7,022 bases of DNA from Desulfamplus sp. (lineage in GTDB: Bacteria > Desulfobacterota > Desulfobacteria > Desulfobacterales > Desulfobacteraceae), in the NCBI GenBank assembly GCA_015233755.1, contig JADFXA010000115.1, positions 1-7,022 of the forward strand, given 5' to 3'. Position numbers and translations under genes: made by a program. Of the stretch, positions 5,760 to 7,022 are shown one piece after another. The first letter of the stretch is position 1, and each line of letters opens with the position of its first letter. The notes beneath the pieces are model-generated. The model searched no databases and was not told where the DNA came from. It saw only the letters and a list, made by a program, of their open reading frames with translations.

Positions 5760-7022
5760 TTGTTAATGGTCACCTTTCCGCCTGCCTGAAGGTTGATGTC
5801 ATCTACAATCTCAGCATGAGATACTACAAACACTGAGGGCAGGGCGTGTTCAATTAGTTTTCTGAAATGGCGGCGTAATGCAGGGGAACACATGACCACC
5901 GGCTGAACATCCATTGCAATTTGCTTTTCAACCTCACTACTTAGAGATTGGATAATTTGGTCTACTATCTGAGGTTCAATTGCAAGATATGAACCATGTT
6001 CAGTATGTTTAATATTTTTGGTGAGCATCTCTTCAAGAGCTCTGTCAATAGTTATCACTTGAAGCACTTTATTTGGCTGAATATATGGAGCAAGCATGCC
6101 CTTTGCTATTCTTTGCCTTACATATTCAGTCAAAAGGTCAGGGTCTTTGCCCATTGGAGCGTAGTCAGCAAGAGTTTCGACAATTGTTAGTAAATCTCGG
6201 ATTGAGATTCTTTCACGTAAAAGATTTTGGAGAACTTTTTGGACCATTCCAAGAGTCATAAGATTTGGAATCAGCTCTTCAACAGCTTTTGGGTTTGATT
6301 TTGAGAGATTATCCATAAGATGTTGAACCTCCTGACGTCCAAGAAGATCATAAGCATTTTTACGGACAACTTCTGTAAGGTGGGTTGCCATAACCGTTGA
6401 ATTATCAACAACTGTATAACCTGCAAACTTTGCCTCATCTTCTCTATCTTTGGGAATCCAAAGAGCTGGTAGGTGAAACGCTGGCTCTGTGGTTGGGATG
6501 CCGTCAATTGCCCCTGCAACACCACCGGGATCCATTGCAAGTAGATGGTTTATCATCAATTCACTTCCAGCAGCTTCAACTCCTTTAATCAAAACACGAT
6601 ATTGTGCAGCACTTAGCTGTAAATTATCCCTAATATGAATTGGTGGAATAATAATACCCATTTCTGTTGCAAATTGTCTTCTAATTGCCCTGATTCTGCC
6701 AAGCAGCATTCCATCTTGCTGTTTATCAACTAATGGAATCAAGCCATATCCAACTTCAAGTTCAATGGTATCAACATTAAGAAGATGCTCAACCTCTTCA
6801 GGAGAGCCGCTCTCTTCAGGAGTTTCTGCCTGTGAGGTGGCAGCATCAGCCTCCTCATCTTCAGTTTTCTTTGACTCTTTAAGAAAATACCAAGTTCCTG
6901 TAGCCATGACAACGGCAAGACCCATGAATGGGATTCCGGGTAACCCTGGAATAAGACCCATGCAGAAGATAATAAAAGATCCAATATAAACAGGTGTTGA
7001 ACTGGAGAGCAGATGTCCGACA
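5756..7022 (-). CDS. flhA: Flagellar biosynthesis protein FlhA, C-terminal part (5' end outside window)
   Basis: FlhA is the large inner-membrane subunit of the flagellar type III export gate; its cytoplasmic domain docks chaperone-substrate complexes. The frame is open to the right edge, giving 421 residues here. A start at the Met codon at 6961 would be artificial, because the 20 codons upstream continue a membrane segment. Two hydrophobic helices (about in-window residues 11-24 and 32-47, with the motif GLIPGLPGIPF between them) match the last FlhA membrane segments. An acidic, low-complexity linker (about 48-80) follows, then the cytoplasmic domain. Recognisable blocks include MDPGGVAGAIDGIPTTEPAF, then NAYDLLGRQEVQHLMD, LLRERISIRDLLTIVETLAD and SPALRRHFRKLIEHALP. 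The family is usually about 700 residues, so roughly 280 N-terminal residues lie outside the window. The stop codon overlaps the flhF start, which suggests translational coupling. The family assignment is secure from these motifs. Confidence 0.96.
   Translation of the reverse strand, partial: VGHLLSSSTPVYIGSFIIFCMGLIPGLPGIPFMGLAVVMATGTWYFLKESKKTEDEEADAATSQAETPEESGSPEEVEHLLNVDTIELEVGYGLIPLVDKQQDGMLLGRIRAIRRQFATEMGIIIPPIHIRDNLQLSAAQYRVLIKGVEAAGSELMINHLLAMDPGGVAGAIDGIPTTEPAFHLPALWIPKDREDEAKFAGYTVVDNSTVMATHLTEVVRKNAYDLLGRQEVQHLMDNLSKSNPKAVEELIPNLMTLGMVQKVLQNLLRERISIRDLLTIVETLADYAPMGKDPDLLTEYVRQRIAKGMLAPYIQPNKVLQVITIDRALEEMLTKNIKHTEHGSYLAIEPQIVDQIIQSLSSEVEKQIAMDVQPVVMCSPALRRHFRKLIEHALPSVFVVSHAEIVDDINLQAGGKVTINK

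Noticed and set aside
6739..6984. Minus-strand 81-residue ORF at the flhA membrane region
   Set aside because: It is a frame shadow of flhA. The flhA frame carries the conserved GLIPGLPGIPF membrane motif and runs open to the edge.

Overview
This window is the 3' part of a flagellar gene cluster. All seven genes lie on the minus strand, so transcription runs from the right edge to the left. The DNA is AT-rich. The gene order flhA-flhF-flhG-fliA is typical of polar flagellates. The repeated SQDDIDxLL-type motifs and acidic, low-complexity linkers fit a deltaproteobacterial (Desulfobacterota-like), possibly sulfate-reducing, bacterium. That taxonomic guess is an inference and is not shown directly.

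Reading along transcription: flhA (7022-5756) enters from outside the window, and only its last two membrane helices and cytoplasmic export domain are present. Its stop overlaps the start of flhF (5759-4494), an SRP-type GTPase for flagellar placement. After a 106-nt gap comes flhG (4387-3491), a MinD-type ATPase with an intact N-terminal DQAxxLR FlhF-activating motif and a C-terminal amphipathic helix. After an 18-nt gap comes fliA (3472-2735), the flagellar sigma-28 factor, read from a TTG start. These four genes cover protein export, flagellar number and position, and late-gene transcription.

The most unusual gene is next (2655-775). It encodes a 626-residue, single-pass membrane protein. 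Its C-terminal domain resembles FliL, the stator-associated flagellar protein. Its roughly 450-residue acidic cytoplasmic tail carries about eight or nine copies of the short motif found at the N-terminus of the switch protein FliM, where it binds phosphorylated CheY. The first copies are a recent 108-bp tandem duplication. I read it as a possible multivalent CheY-binding, FliL-like component that could connect chemotactic signalling with the stator zone. This is a hypothesis.

The cluster ends with a 104-residue hydrophilic protein I do not recognise (721-407). A GTG start then overlaps that gene's stop and opens a 113-residue ORF holding only the C-terminal half of a GGDEF domain (410-69), probably a non-catalytic remnant. 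The last 68 bases (68-1) hold no gene I can support. Apart from the ends, no stretch over 300 bases lacks a gene, and I saw no tRNA, rRNA, CRISPR array, insertion sequence or convincing terminator.
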